The translations under genes were made by a program, and so were the position numbers. A model generated the notes under the pieces. It was not told where the DNA came from. It did not search any database and saw only the letters and a list, made by a program, of their open reading frames with translations. A DNA stretch of 64,000 nt, taken from NCBI RefSeq assembly GCF_020520425.1, contig NC_079492.1:68501671-68565670 (forward strand), read 5' to 3'. The stretch comes from Spinacia oleracea. Its lineage: Eukaryota > Streptophyta > Magnoliopsida > Caryophyllales > Amaranthaceae. Below are positions 47,901 to 60,378 of the stretch, piece after piece (position 1 is the stretch's first letter; each line of letters opens with the position of its first letter).

Positions 47901-48155
47901 CTACCTCCGTTTCACAAAGTTCTTTACGCTTTGGAAAATGTGTTCAAAGTATACAAACTTTGACCGTATATTCTCACCATTATATACATCAAAACGTTAC
48001 ATGTAAGATCTTGTTAGATTGGCCTCGGAATGTATTTTCAGAATATCAAATTTTTATAAATTTTTCACATACAAAATTGGATATATCAGTAGTTAAATAT
48101 TGCATTAAAATCCGTGCAAATAGTAACTGTAAAGATCTTTTTGAAACGGAGGTAG
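47901..48155. mobile_element. Stowaway-like MITE (255 bp)
   Basis: Inverted ends CTACCTCCGTTTCACAAAG and its complement ending GAAACGGAGGTAG, flanked by TA (47899-47900, 48156-48157). Confidence 0.9.
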
Positions 48156-49061
48156 TAGTCACTTTTATTACTTATAACATAGAGTACAAAGAAAGAACAT
48201 AATAAGAACATCATGTTATAAATAATGACACGACATGTTTTAAATTTGTATAACACTTTGATTATATATTCCTTAGTTTTATTGACATTAATCTGTCTAT
48301 TTTTTTCAGGGTTTTGTCATAGAAATAGAGAATGATGTTTTTGGGCTGAAGTTTTATTTTACTCAACTTTCATTCGTATTAGCTAGTTTTGAAAAATGAT
48401 CAAAGATTGAACTTTTGTGTCGTATTTTTAGTGTTATGGTCGAAATTGTAAGATAAATTTTATACTTCATATTTTAATTTCAAAGTATTTTAGCTTGGTT
48501 GACCATGTTCTAAAATCTATCACCTTATGTTCTACGTAGTACAAATTATGACCCGTGTTCTGAATTTTTGTTGTATGTTTAATAACCGTATGTCGATTCG
48601 GTTTGACCAATAAGACGACGGATGGTTGTTTAATATAAGATTCAATATTGACGAAATTTACAATAATACACATATTGTTTAGAGCTCGAGGTTTATGTAC
48701 ATTTTAAATGATTATATTGTAGACAAATTAGCAAAGGCAATATCACGTAGGAACAAACTGCATCAACATAGAAATATAAGTCCAATTGATTCCATGTTCT
48801 AAAAATCTCAGGTTTATGTTCTAAATTGTATTGCTATATGTTCTACAAATCATGCCCCTACTCTTTACTAACATTAAAGTAACAAAGCAAATTAGCCGTA
48901 TCAGAAAGTGAGCAACCCAAGTAACCTATCGGTGCCCCCTAATTATATAGGTAGCTACTTATCAATAAATCGGGGGAAAAGGGAGGGGAGGGGTAGCTCA
49001 ATGCAGCTTGAAACAAGATGCAAAAATAGTCATTAACAAGGCCATAACTTATTTTACATTA
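48156..49061. other. AT-rich stretch with ATGTTCTA words
   Basis: No gene. ATGTTCTA occurs repeatedly at 48507-48860 in the same orientation as at 45250-45500. Confidence 0.4.
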
Positions 49062-49410
49062 TCTCTATTATATAAGTGAAGATGTGAGGTTATTTTAGTA
49101 AATTCACTTTTGGTGTCTCCCTGAGATTACTAAAATACCCTCCGCACTTATGAAATAGATAATATAATGGCAACCTACCCACTAGGAAAAGCCCAAAGAA
49201 GCATTTTAATCAATCTAACCCTTAAATAAATTCTTTATCATTTTAATCAATTTGTTTATATGCGTTCGCCTATATCTAACTTATATGTTTCTTATATTCG
49301 AATGCATTCATCACATTTATATTATATTTTTTACATGTTATTTCAAGTTTAAATGTAATAACACAAATCTGTTTCTTATATTCGCACGCATCGTGTGCAT
49401 ATAACACTAG
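49062..49410 (+). mobile_element. Small non-autonomous Helitron (349 bp)
   Basis: Starts TCTCTATTATATAAGTGAAG after an A. Ends in a hairpin (GCACGCATCGTGTGC) a few bases before the terminal CACTAG and a following T. These are the Helitron 5' TC, 3' hairpin plus CTAG and A/T insertion features. There is no coding sequence and no target duplication, as expected. Confidence 0.75.
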
Positions 49411-49923
49411 TATTAATATATGTACAGATATGGGAGACATGGTAGCACTATGCCAGTAGCAATCACTACCAAAGTTAACCCTACAAAAAACAGAAGAAAC
49501 CTCGCTACTGCAACTGAAGTGAGGAAGTCTTGATCTATACTAGGTATACCATTTAAATGGTATACTAGCATTAAAATAATAGTTTCTCCAAAAGTGGGGT
49601 AAAAGGTGTGTGAAAAATAAAAGGAAATAGCATACTCAGTTTAGCGCCATTTGCATTTACTGAATTCTAGAGAGAGAGTGAAATATTGATGAATTGCGCC
49701 AAAGATTTGGCTGAAAGTTGAGCGGCAAAAATTGGTATAGTTCTTCACAATCATTTTGTAAATAATTACTCCTTCCTTCTATTAGTAACCGGGTCTCCTT
49801 CAAATTACATCTGGGTTCCTTAATTAATCAACTTCTTCACTCCTTTCAGATCTGGTAATTGGAAATCGGTTTTCCGAATAATGTTGCATCTGGGTTCCTT
49901 AACCTAAGAGATAAGTCGCATCC

Positions 49924-52900
49924 ATGGAGGAAGAAGGAGTCTTGAGTAGCAAAAGAAAGTTGCATTTAGACCAGGTATGTATTCGTATTCAATTCAAATA
50001 ATGTCGGGAAGTTTTAGGGTATATTAATAACAAAATTGAATTGGGGAAGAACATTGCAAGGTATTAGCGATTAATGCAGGGTTTAGGATTTTTAATGCTG
50101 AATTAATGTGAACTTGGTAATAAATTAATGTGGAAAACCTTGCAATGAGTACAGATTAAGTAAGGGTTTAGGCTTATAATGCGTTAGGGTTTAACTTTGT
50201 TGGTAATTAAATAATGTGGAAAACCTTGCAATCATTAGAGATTAATTTAGGGTTTAGCCTTATAATGCTGAATTATTGTAAAATTGGTAGTTAATGAATG
50301 TGGAAAACCTTGCAATGATTAGAGATTTAGAGGGCATGCATTGTCTGAAAGATTAAGAAGTTTGATTTGTTGTTGACTAAATTGTTTATAGTTATTGATA
50401 CCAAACTGAATATGTATAAAAAAAAATTCAAGTTCGGTATTAGAAGTGTGTACGAATCTCCAAAATTAATGCATTGTATGTGCTATTATTAAGGTAGTTG
50501 AAAATGATGGGGATGATGATTTCTTGGATGATGAAGGGAATTTTTGTAGTGATGATGGTTTTGAGGAATATGATGGGGCAAGTGATAGTGATGAAGAAGT
50601 AGTTCGAGGTGATGCGGAAGAAGGTGATGCGGAAGTAGGTGATGCGGAAGAAGGTGATGATAGTGGGGAGGAGGATGACTTGGTTGATGATGATTGTGAT
50701 GAATCACTGGATGCCGGAGATGAACTAGATGAGGAATTATTTATTGAAAATGATGATGACCTGAATGATGATAAGTCAGAAGATGTTTTTGTTGATGAAG
50801 AAGATATTGTGGACGTAGGAAACACTTATGGTAAGGAGAATCTAATAACTGGCGGGGGTGATGGGGATGATGGTGGGTTTGGGGCAGATGTAGGGGGGAA
50901 CCATAAGGATGTTTATACGACTCCTACGAAGAGGACAACTGGTCCTGTTATTGCAAGCCCTGCTGTTGGAATGACATTTGACAATTGGGAAGGTTTGAAC
51001 GAATATTACCGTTCCTATGGGGAGCAGCAAGGTTTTGGTGTGGTCTGTATGGGAGGGAATAGGAGCCAGGGTAAAGACAATGAAACAGGGAAATCAAATT
51101 CCCTCAGGACCTATGTATGGAGGTGCGAGTGTCACGGAAGGCCAAAGTACCGGCGTAGGGTTAATGGGAAGATAGTCACCTGTGTTCAGGAACCAATTGT
51201 TAAGAGGAAGACGAAGAAGTGTGGTTGCCCTGTTATGTTGTACGGTGCTCGTAATGGGAACTTTTGGGTTGTGAAGACTGTTGTGAATGAACACGTTAAC
51301 CATGTTCCTACGCCTACCAAGTCAACACATATTTCGATGTTTCGGGTGAAGAGAATAACACAGACAATCCTGAAACAGATGGAAAACGATCACGATTCAG
51401 GGGCCCCTATTGCACAGATTTTCAACAACTTAGCGGGCAGAAGGAATGGGGTAGAGAATATAGGTTTCACCAAGAAAGATATGCACAATATTTTAAATAA
51501 GAGGATGCGACTAAGGCTTAGAGATGGGGATGCTGTTGCAATGATAAATTACTTAGATAAAATGACCAAGGACAACCAAAATTTTTTCCATCTTCACCGG
51601 CTTGACAAAACAGGGAAGTTGAAGGACGTAATGTGGGTTGATGCTCGAAGCAGAGCTGCCTATCAGTATTTTGGGGATGTTGTATGTTTTGACTCTACGT
51701 ATTTAACAAATAAGTACGAGCTGCCATTTTCGAATTTTGTCGGGGTTAATCACCATGGTCAAACTATATTGCTTGGTTGTGCATTAGTTTCCCATGAAGA
51801 TGCGGAAACGTTTGTGTGGCTCTTCAGGTCATGGTTGTCGTGTATGGGGGGGGAAAACCTCCAGCTGCAATGATGACTGACCAAGATGCAGCTATGAGGA
51901 AGGCAATTCGAATAGAAATGCCAAGGCCTAAAACCAGACATCGTTGGTGTATGTGGCATATTATGCAGAAGTTTAGCCGGAAATTGGGATCGTTGACTGA
52001 TTTTCCCCAAATCAAAGTTGCCTTACAGAATGTGATATACAATAGTTTGACCCCCGAAGAATTCGAGGAGGACTGGGCTGAAGTTGTCAAAACTTTTAAG
52101 CTTGAGGAGGCAAAGAAAAGCTATAAGTGGCTTAACGGTATGCAATGATTTCGCAAAAGTTATATATGTTGTCTAATAGTTGCAAATCTTTGATGGTAAT
52201 CCTTTAGAATTCAGTGGACCAAACTGCTTGAATTTGGTACATGAGTAAGATGTAAACAACCCTTTTTTTTCAAAGTACATCCTCAGTTGGTACATGATTA
52301 ACATTTACACAACTTGCATATTTATTTTGGTTTTCAAACAACGTTCTGTACATCTTCATTTGTTTAGGTAGTAAGTCACCCATGTTGTTATTTTTATCAG
52401 GGTTGTATAAACAGCGAGAAATGTGGATCCCAGCTTACGTGAAGCATATATTTTGGGCAGGGATGCAGACGACCCAGAGGGTAGAAAGTATTAATAGTTT
52501 TTTTGACGGGTACTTAAAGAAGAATACGAGGTTATATCAGTTTGCTCCTAGGTATTGCAAGGCTATGGAAAGTAGGGCGAACGATGAAAAAGCTGCTGAT
52601 GTGAACTGTTGTCGGTTCACTCGTTGTTTGATTGGTGAGTTTGCTGTGGAGAGAAAGTTCCAGAAACTATACACGGATGCAAAGTTTGTTGAAGTCCAGA
52701 TACAGTGCATGCGGGTATGTTATGTAACACCTGTTAGTTCTAAAATAATATCTGATCAGGAGGTTGAGCATAATGTGTCGGACAAAGTATGGATATGATC
52801 AAAGTTCTTGAAAAAGGAAATTTCACTAGGTGGCCGGAAGCGTATTTATATTGTATTGTTCAACAAGGAGACCTGTTTTGCAAAGTGTGAATGCAAACAC

Positions 52901-54223
52901 TTTGAGTGTCATGGCATAGTTTGTAGGCACATCATTAAGGTTTTGGACATGGAGAACGTTGAAACTGTACCAGCCGGTTACATTGTTGATCGTTGGAGGA
53001 AGGATATCCAACGCAAGCACACTCTTGTGAAGGTTGCTTACCATGATCCGTAGAAAACAGATGAAGTTAAGCGCTATGACAAGATTATGAATGCGGTGGA
53101 ACCCGCTGCTCTTAGAGGTTCAATTTCTGAGCAGAAGTTGGACTTGGTGATTGAAGGCATTATGAATATTGTGTTACGGCTGGATGAAAGTGATGTGGTA
53201 ACAGCAGTTGTCGGTGATAATGAAGGAGGTGGACCATCTTCCGTCGGGAAGAGAAAGGCGAGTGACGGACCAACAACTCCAGGGTCCGTAAACAAACCTC
53301 CTAATAGCATTGGAGAGACTCCCACTCCAACCCCAACACTAAGTATAAAAGATCCTGATACGCGTGGTGGTGTCAAGGCTCACAGGACACGTGACAAACG
53401 ATTCTTGCAACCAGGCGAGAATAAAAAACCGGGAAAGAGACAAGTGAGGAAAAGCAAAAACGTAGTTGCTGATGTCAACCCAGAACCAAGTATTAATCAA
53501 AACAGGGGGGCTGTGTTGGTACATCAACAAAATAATTATGTTCACCCACAGAACCCCTTCTCTCCTGGTTGGGGTGGCCATAATCGACATGTGAGTCAAA
53601 GAGAACGTATTTTAGTTATTGGAAAATATGTTATTGTCGTCCTTACGGTTGTTTTGAAAGACTTTTATTTTGAATGACACCAGGTAAGTAGTGTTGCTGC
53701 TGATTCACAGCAACGTGAAGGGGTTGTAAGAGGCAGTATGCTATACCCGCAACAGAATTACAACAATGGGTTCCCTGTTCAACACTACCAGGTGACTTAT
53801 TTAATTACACTTTATATAACACATTAATATTGATGAGCCTACTTCATTCTGAATATGATTTTTTTAATATTGTAGTCATCCAGCAGTAGAGCTGGTGGAG
53901 GAGTTGCCACAAATTTGTTCCCAACACCAGGACAGACACATATTCAAATGTCTGTTGGTGGGATTCGTATGACTCCTGAGGGGGCTGATGTGATTATGTC
54001 GTCCCAAGATCCTTGCGGGATTGTATTGAACCCAAACATACCTAGTATGCCAATTGCACAACGACCTCATATGTCCCAACACGTTGGCGGTGTTCAACTA
54101 TCCCAAAACCTTAATGGAGTGCAAATGTCGCAGAACATCATCGGAATGCAACTGTCTCAAATGTCACAAAACCACAGCGGAGTGCAACTGTCTCAAAATT
54201 CACAACTCTGTAATGGGGATTAG
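49924..54223 (+). pseudogene. MULE-3 transposase (FAR1-MULE-SWIM), degraded
   Basis: Exons 49924-49974, 50494-52137, 52401-53590, 53684-53791 and 53876 onward. The long acidic N-terminus is Asp/Glu-rich with GDAEEGD-like repeats. Then come the FAR1 region (TFDNWEGLNEYYRSYGEQQG), the MULE core with VVCFDSTYLT and MMTDQDAAMRKA, the AGMQTTQRVESINSFFDG motif, and a SWIM finger (KCECKHFECHGIVCRHIIKV). The tail is Gln/Asn/Ser-rich with repeats of GVQLSQN (54090-54200). Both catalytic Asp codons are present. Lesions: a G run at 51846-51853 is one base short for the frame; in-frame TGA at 52796-52798 and TAG at 53051-53053. A further in-frame TAG at 54221-54223 may be damage too, because LSQN-type coding continues to a stop at 54511. 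It is clearly homologous to the MULE-1 transposase but a different family. Confidence 0.88.
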
Positions 54224-54511
54224 CTGTCCCAGAATGCTGCTTCCATTAGGTACTTCACCAGCAATGGTACTGGAAATTATCATGCCACCGTGAATCAGTG
54301 TTTGCAAGGTGTATTTAACAGTAAGCAGGGTTTTCAGGTGGGTGGGAATGAGTCCTGCCTTGGTGGTCCCCAACATTTTCAAAAAACCGGCTATCCCATG
54401 TTGCAAGCCAATCCGTCTTTGCAAGCCAATCAAGTTTATCATGGCACCCATAATCATAATCAAATATTCACACAAGACCTCCTCGGATGTCATGACCTTA
54501 GCAAAAATTAA

Positions 54512-55275
54512 GAACCTAGGTCTTCATCATGTTGTACAATATTGTTTACATCCCTTATAGGTATTATTTAAAATTCTTGATCGTGTTTTCTGGTCATTAA
54601 TAAGTCTGGTTTATTTCCTGTACTAAACTCTTGTATTCTTGCAACAGAATTCATTCTTTCCTTCACCCAATATCAGTATTTCATAAATTAGTACTTAATG
54701 TATATGGTATGGCATAGTATTTGGTACTTTATTGGTGAATGTAAATGGGTTTGTCAAAGTGTTTGGTATTTTCCTATGTATGTTGTACTCTTGGTTGGAC
54801 TACCATACTCCCCTGTCGAATGTGCCAAAGCAAATTACTAATAGGTTGTTTGGTACTTTACATTTGGTATTTGATCATTACATAGGTATTTCATCATGCA
54901 CGTTCCATTTGCGTATAATATTACATGTTGAAAACACTGGTAAACAGTACTTAAAATATTACATGGCATAGAAACATGTACCATAAAATTTTGGGACTTA
55001 AAAGTTAAGATCGATAATAGAGTATCCGGTAATTGTTAAATAAAGGTTCTAAAATATTACATGGCATAGAAACATTACTAAAATATTACATGGCATAGAA
55101 ACGTCGATAACATTTAGACCGACAAAATAATTATACAAAAGCTTACTCCCATAATTATAATGCATAATGTTGTTGTTCTAACCAAATTCGCATACTTACC
55201 ATGCTCCGACAAACGCATTAAAATTAATTTCACCTAATCTTCCACACCAGACACACAATAGCCAGGGAAAAATTG
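54512..55275. repeat. MULE-3 intergenic region with TTTGGTAC words and a short repeat
   Basis: TTTGGTACTT words recur (54700-54860). AAATATTACATGGCATAGAAAC is present three times in variants (about 54953, 55052, 55079). No gene is seen. Confidence 0.6.
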
Positions 55276-56701
55276 TTACGTTGTATCATAACACAACATA
55301 ACTACTGGTGTGTGGTTCCAGGTGACACCATGGCTGGCTACAGTTCTAGTTTTCGAGCCAGTTGTAGCTTTGGGGGCCTTGTCGGAGGGTTGAAAACCGG
55401 CTGCAAAAACATACAATTCATAAGGTAATTCATTAGTATTAAATAAGTACTTCGTAATACATACCAAGCGGTTTGAAAAAAACAAACTGTAAAAATTCTA
55501 GTTTGGCACCAGAGTAAATGTTACGCAGTACCAATCTGTATATTATGTTGTCAACGTAAAATGAAATCTGAATCTTATACAGTTTGGTAGTTGCTTAACA
55601 TAAATATTGGGGACATACTAAAATTTACCTTGAAAATGAGTTTAAACATATTAGGACCTATGTCATCTTCTATGAACTTTGCAACCAATTCTGTTTGTCG
55701 CCACATAACTACTACCCCTCCACACTTATTTAGATCTTGGAAAACGGTACACTTGAAGTTCCCCGGGAGTTCCTTAACAATTCGTTTGCAATCTTGCCAA
55801 GTTACCTTGATTGTGTTATGACAAGCAAAGAAGGTTTGTGTGCATCGTACAGGGTTTTGAACGCGTTTTCAAAAGATGGTCAGGCCATAGACCTAGAGTT
55901 TCAAATTACAATGACCGTACCTCGAGGGATGTACGTCGTGTATTCTCCGTAGTTTGTTGTCTCACCCTTCAAGGTCATCTGTACGTACTCGCGATTCAAT
56001 CTCCAAAGGATTTTATGATTCACATCTATTTCCACATAGTACATGAACGATTCAACACTTGTTACATGGACACTGTCAGCGTCTGGTGAAATGTACACAT
56101 GACTGGGTGAAATTGGAAAGCTATAAGGTGTAAGATTTTCTATGTTAATACCTGGAATCGGGTCTATTAGAGGAATTAACTCTTTAGGTAATAACATGGA
56201 AGATCCAGTTGCTCGGAGACCATCTGCAGCCCAGTCTAAAAACGCCCAAAAAGCCAGATGTAGATCACTTTGGTCGTCGATTATCGGTCTGTGTGGAGGC
56301 ACTGCCTTTCCATCAGTTGATGCCATGATTTCACATTGGAAGCTCTCTATATCGTAGGGCTGCTGGAGCATCTTGTCTCGTAGTTGGTGTTTCAAGTCAC
56401 GTTGAACCGCGTCACGTATGCAGATTTGGCGGTGGAAGTCTTCGTTGTCGACGAAGAAGAAAGTGTTGTTATAATCTAGATCTGGAACAATTTTTGATGG
56501 GTAATGTTTGAACAGGATGATATTTCTTGGGTGATAGTTGATAGTCCGGCTACTACCAATTTGGGTGTTCAAAACTTTCTGGGATATGGATTTTTGGAAG
56601 TTAAACATTGTGTCTTTTGTCGTGGGTGCTTTACTTACGGAAGGAATGACTGAACCGCAACAGAAAAATGGGTGTGGTTTCATATTTATGGTCGGTATCA
56701 A
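55276..56701 (-). pseudogene. MULE-3 cargo gene 1 (paralogue of cargo gene 2)
   Basis: The long exon 56701-55901 reads through a domain with DLDYNNTFFFVDNEDF, HRPIIDDQSDLHLAFWAFLDWA and YSFPISPSHVYISPDADSVH, then IPRGTVIVI. The following motif NSRSMA...PSFENAFKTL is broken by two TGA codons (55901-55903 and 55880-55882), each where cargo gene 2 has Trp or Arg. A donor-like site near 55629 and a last exon from about 55400 to the TAA at 55276 complete the model. The start is uncertain: the first ATG in frame is near 56683. The C-terminal part resembles the beginning of an endonuclease/exonuclease/phosphatase (LINE-type) domain. Function unknown. Confidence 0.6.
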
Positions 56702-57035
56702 ACATATTTATGGTGGTGGTGGCACACTCCGAGAGAGTTGTTGGGCCAAATTCAATTATAACCCCTTGATTTTCTTTTAAATCTTGTTTGGTACCAAAAC
56801 AAATGTACCACGTCTGATTTTGTCCTAGTTTGAGTACCAATAATGTATGATGGTACATCGACATATGGTAAAGCTATACCAAACACGTTAAACTTATCAA
56901 ACGACTATAGTTACGTACGAAAATAAGACTGTTATAGCTTGTGAATCCATAAACTACCATGGTCACCTATTGTGACTAACCGTAAGTATTAAAACCTTAT
57001 AGAAAACAATCGACTGGTTAAAAAAAGGGATAATG

Positions 57036-57950
57036 TTTACCTCGAACAGAACGTCAAACAGCGCGTCGTCATCGCAATCGAAATCAGATTCCTTGAAGTC
57101 AACATATAGGTCGTTGACTCGCCACATAAGGACTACCCCTCTGCAGTGATTCTCGAATATGGTAGAGTCGAATTTTCCGGGTAGTAGGGTAAGCAGCTCC
57201 TTACAGTCGTTGTTGCAGATCCTTGCTTCAGTAACAACAATGAGTGATGGATGGTGGGTTGCAAACAACTCAAGAAACAGGTGCTTGAACGACGGCCTTG
57301 CCATGGATCGTGCGTTCCATAAAATGACCATCGTCCCCCGGGGTATCACGGTGGAGCCGCCTGTTTGAACCTTCTGGCCCTCCAAGCATATTTCTGTATA
57401 TTTTCTGCGTCGCTCCCATAAACACTTTGGTACCACCTTAACTTGTAATCCGTAGAAAAAGTTTTCTACCCGCATTACGTGCACGGCGTTGGTGTTTGAC
57501 GCAATGAAAACGTGGCCTTCGAAATCAGGGAAGCTATAAACAGGTAGATCGTCTACATCTACATCCGGGATAGGATCGATCACACCAAGAAGATCATTAG
57601 GGTACATTTCCCAAGACACTTGTGTAGTAAGCCGGTTGGAACACCACTCTAGGTACGCCCAAAAACCCAAATGCATGTGAGGGTGGTCTGTAATTAGTGG
57701 GTGGTGGGCCGGAGAAGCTACCCCATCTGCGGTTACCATAACTGAACACGGGAAGCAGTCAGGGTCGTATGGTGTGTGATTGAGTATGGCATTCAGCTGG
57801 ACGTTTAAGTCGGATTTAATTGCATCCGGAACAACCAAATCCATTTCCAACTCTTCGGTGTCCACAAAGTATGAAGTGGTGTTATAATTAATTTCTGGGA
57901 CGTGGTTGAACGAGGGTGGTCGAAATATAAAACGCACTTCGGGTGAAAAA
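57036..57950 (-). CDS. MULE-3 cargo gene 2: unknown domain plus endonuclease-like start
   Basis: An open stretch, here ended at a donor-like GGTAAAC near 57041. The N-terminal two-thirds (EINYNTTSYFVDTEELEMDL, HPLITDHPHMHLGFWAYLEW, VYSFPDFEGHVFIASNTNAVH) match cargo gene 1 block by block. Then follow VPRGTMVILWNARSMARPSF, HPSLIVVTEARI and RGVVLMWRVNDLYVDF. The order WN...TE.R...G.VLMW is that of the first strands of the endonuclease/exonuclease/phosphatase fold used by plant LINEs (metal-binding Asn and Glu), but the later Asp/His part is absent. The 5' end is unclear because coding similarity runs upstream into a 16-C run at 57972-57987. It could be a 5' fragment of a captured gene or a binding protein using only part of the fold. 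Confidence 0.6.
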
Positions 57951-57971
57951 TTATTGAACGACTACCTCCCT

Positions 57972-57987
57972 CCCCCCCCCCCCCCCC
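57972..57987. repeat. Poly-C tract (16 C)
   Basis: A homopolymer just upstream of cargo gene 2, a likely site of length error or slippage. Confidence 0.9.
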
Positions 57988-58140
57988 AAAAAACTTGGTT
58001 TTCTGCTAATCTTGATGAAATGGACCTAGATTTGTTCATGTTGTATGAAATATTGTGTTGTTTAGGCAAGGGGATGAATGACAATTTGAAGGAAGGTAGT
58101 GGTAGATGTAATGCAATGCAGAACGATAATGAGTGTTAAT

Positions 58141-58759
58141 GCTGTGTTAGTTCCTTCCCCGACTATTTATTTATTATAGGTCAGACAATGTGTAGTTGTG
58201 GTGCATTAATTGGGAAAGTGGGTGCCAGTGCGACAAAGTACGATGTTTGGCTTTGTTGACATTGTTTGGTACCTATTTATACCTAAATGGCATGTACAAA
58301 ATACTATACAGAATACCAACATCGTATGGTATTGGTGTTTGATCCGTATTGTAATTTAGGGTTATGGTAATTTACCACATTTAAACAAATGAGGCAGTTG
58401 TCAAATTGTGTGTGCTTTCATATATTTAATACAAATTGTGAGAACGTTTGAAATTTACGTAATTACGTACTATTATTACATACATTAACAAAAATACCTG
58501 GGGTTAGGTATCTCTAGAACACTTGATAGGTTTAGTCGACTCTATGAAATAGTAATTTAGGGTTTGGGGTTTACTAGAAATAAAACTAAGTTAGATGTTA
58601 GATGTTTAATAACTAACAAAAAAGTCTTTGAATATTATTTTGTACATAATCTATAAAATGATGCAATATGTATTTGATGCAAAGGACTCTAGTGCCTCGC
58701 CTGCATTGCATAAATCAACATACGACGTACACGATGTATGGAGTACGATTGCGAATGTC
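58141..58759. other. AT-rich stretch between MULE-3 cargo and CACTA-2
   Basis: No gene is recognised. A few GGTATTGG/TTTGGTACC words suggest it is still MULE-3 sequence up to at least 58350. Its last three bases (GTC) are the CACTA-2 target duplication. Confidence 0.4.
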
Positions 58760-58999
58760 CACTACTACAGAAATATTATTTAATAGCGTCTTTTTAACAG
58801 CGCTTTTACCTCTTCCGCTATCAAAAGTATAAAAAATAACATATTATAGCGCTTATATAAAAACCACTGTCTTACGTACACATATTATAGCGCTTATATA
58901 AAAAGCGCCATCATATGTACATAATATTACAACGCTTAAGTCATATGCTCTCTCAAACTATTGCTATTATAAGGCTTCTAAAAAAAATGCTATTAAAAC

Positions 59000-60378
59000 G
59001 TATAGGAGATAAAAAAACATAAGGAAAAAAAAACCGCATTTTTATCCTTCCCTGTTCTCTTCACTCTAAGCCTCAAGACCCTAATTGAGCGAGACCAGCC
59101 TAAATCAATCACACGGCGGCGATTACGGTGGTGGCGATATCCTTTAGGTGGCGGCCTTTCCTCCGCCCAACGGTTCTTCTTCTCATGGCGAAAGAGAATT
59201 TCAAGGTAATCCATCCTTAAAATGTGCGATTTCTGTTGATTTTATGTTTGGTTGTTCGTAATTTGCGTTTTAAGTGTTGGATTATTGTTAATTAGTTTTC
59301 TTGAATGGTTTTGTGGTGAAAGGGGTTTGCATTCGATTAGGATTGGTTTAATTTGTGTTATAGGGTTTTGTTCCTCTGAATTGGTTCACGTATGTAGTGA
59401 GAATTTAGATTGTAATTGGGTTTTGATTCTCTATTTTGATAATAGGTTGTTGGATTATTTGGATTTCATTATTGCACTAGAGTATTACATTTGCTGGAAT
59501 TTTGGAAAACTACAGTAGGATACTTATCACTTTAACTTCAAATGTGACTATTTCATTTGTAAGAAAACATTATACCAACTGGAAGTGGGATATATATTTG
59601 TTTAGGATGCTTATCACTTTATCTTACTAGTCTCAATTCTCCTTAGACGACTCTTGATGCACAATTGTATTTCAAGTGTTTCAAGAATATTTTGTTTTGA
59701 TCTTGGATCTACACTGCATAATTTCTTCAAATGTGGCTTCTTTGTTACATTTGATGAATAACTGAAGGCTACTTTTCAGGTTAGTTAAATTTTTTTCTAC
59801 TATGTTCTGAGATTGTAATTTATTTATTTTTGGTTAAAAACTTAAAATTAATTTGATCTGATTTTAATTTTAGTTAAACTTTATGGGTTAGTAATTTGGT
59901 TTTAAACTTATCTGATTATGTGATTCAATGCTATTTTTTCGAGTAAATATGTTTTTGATTGTTTGGTCGAATGAGTATGATTCAATTCGGTCAACAAGTG
60001 ACCAATTTTGACTGATTCTGGTTGTATTTAAAGGAATTGGAATTAGGCGGAGATAGATATAGGTTTTCGGTTAGTTAGAGCTTAATTAATGGAAGTTTTC
60101 TCCACTTTTTGCCTTAAAAAGTAGATTATAGGATTCAGAGAAAGATTTCATCAAGAACTTTAATTGGACAATTAACTTTTATCAGGAACTATTAATATCG
60201 AACCAGAACTGCTGTTTTATCAGAACTATTTTATCAGGAAATTTCTATTCAAACCTTACTGTGTTGACCTTGTGTAATGATTTGGAATGGTTGTCGTGTT
60301 GATTTCAAAACTAGAACTGCTGCTGTAGATGAATTTCTTTCACTGGTTTGGTAGACATACTATCATCCTCTTCACATT
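59000..60378. other. CACTA-2 interior left of the captured fragment
   Basis: A CpG-containing, leader-like patch lies at 59040-59190, then T-rich, intron-like sequence. Short frames (59252-59518) show no recognisable protein. Confidence 0.35.

Larger units (their letters stand above)
49521..58140 (+). mobile_element. MULE-3: divergent Mutator-like element with duplicated cargo (right end not found)
   Basis: The left end GAGGAAGTCTTGATCTATAC shares its first 12 bases with the MULE-1 end and carries a palindrome at 49541-49569 (CTAGGTATACC...GGTATACTAG). A related transposase follows, then two cargo genes on the minus strand. I could not find the matching right TIR or the repeat of the preceding 10 bases (CAACTGAAGT); the right limit given is only the end of the cargo region. 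Confidence 0.7.

Noticed and set aside
50466-50825. Ser-rich and His-rich reading frames on the minus strand
   Set aside because: Antisense shadows of the acidic GAT-rich N-terminal exon of the MULE-3 transposase.
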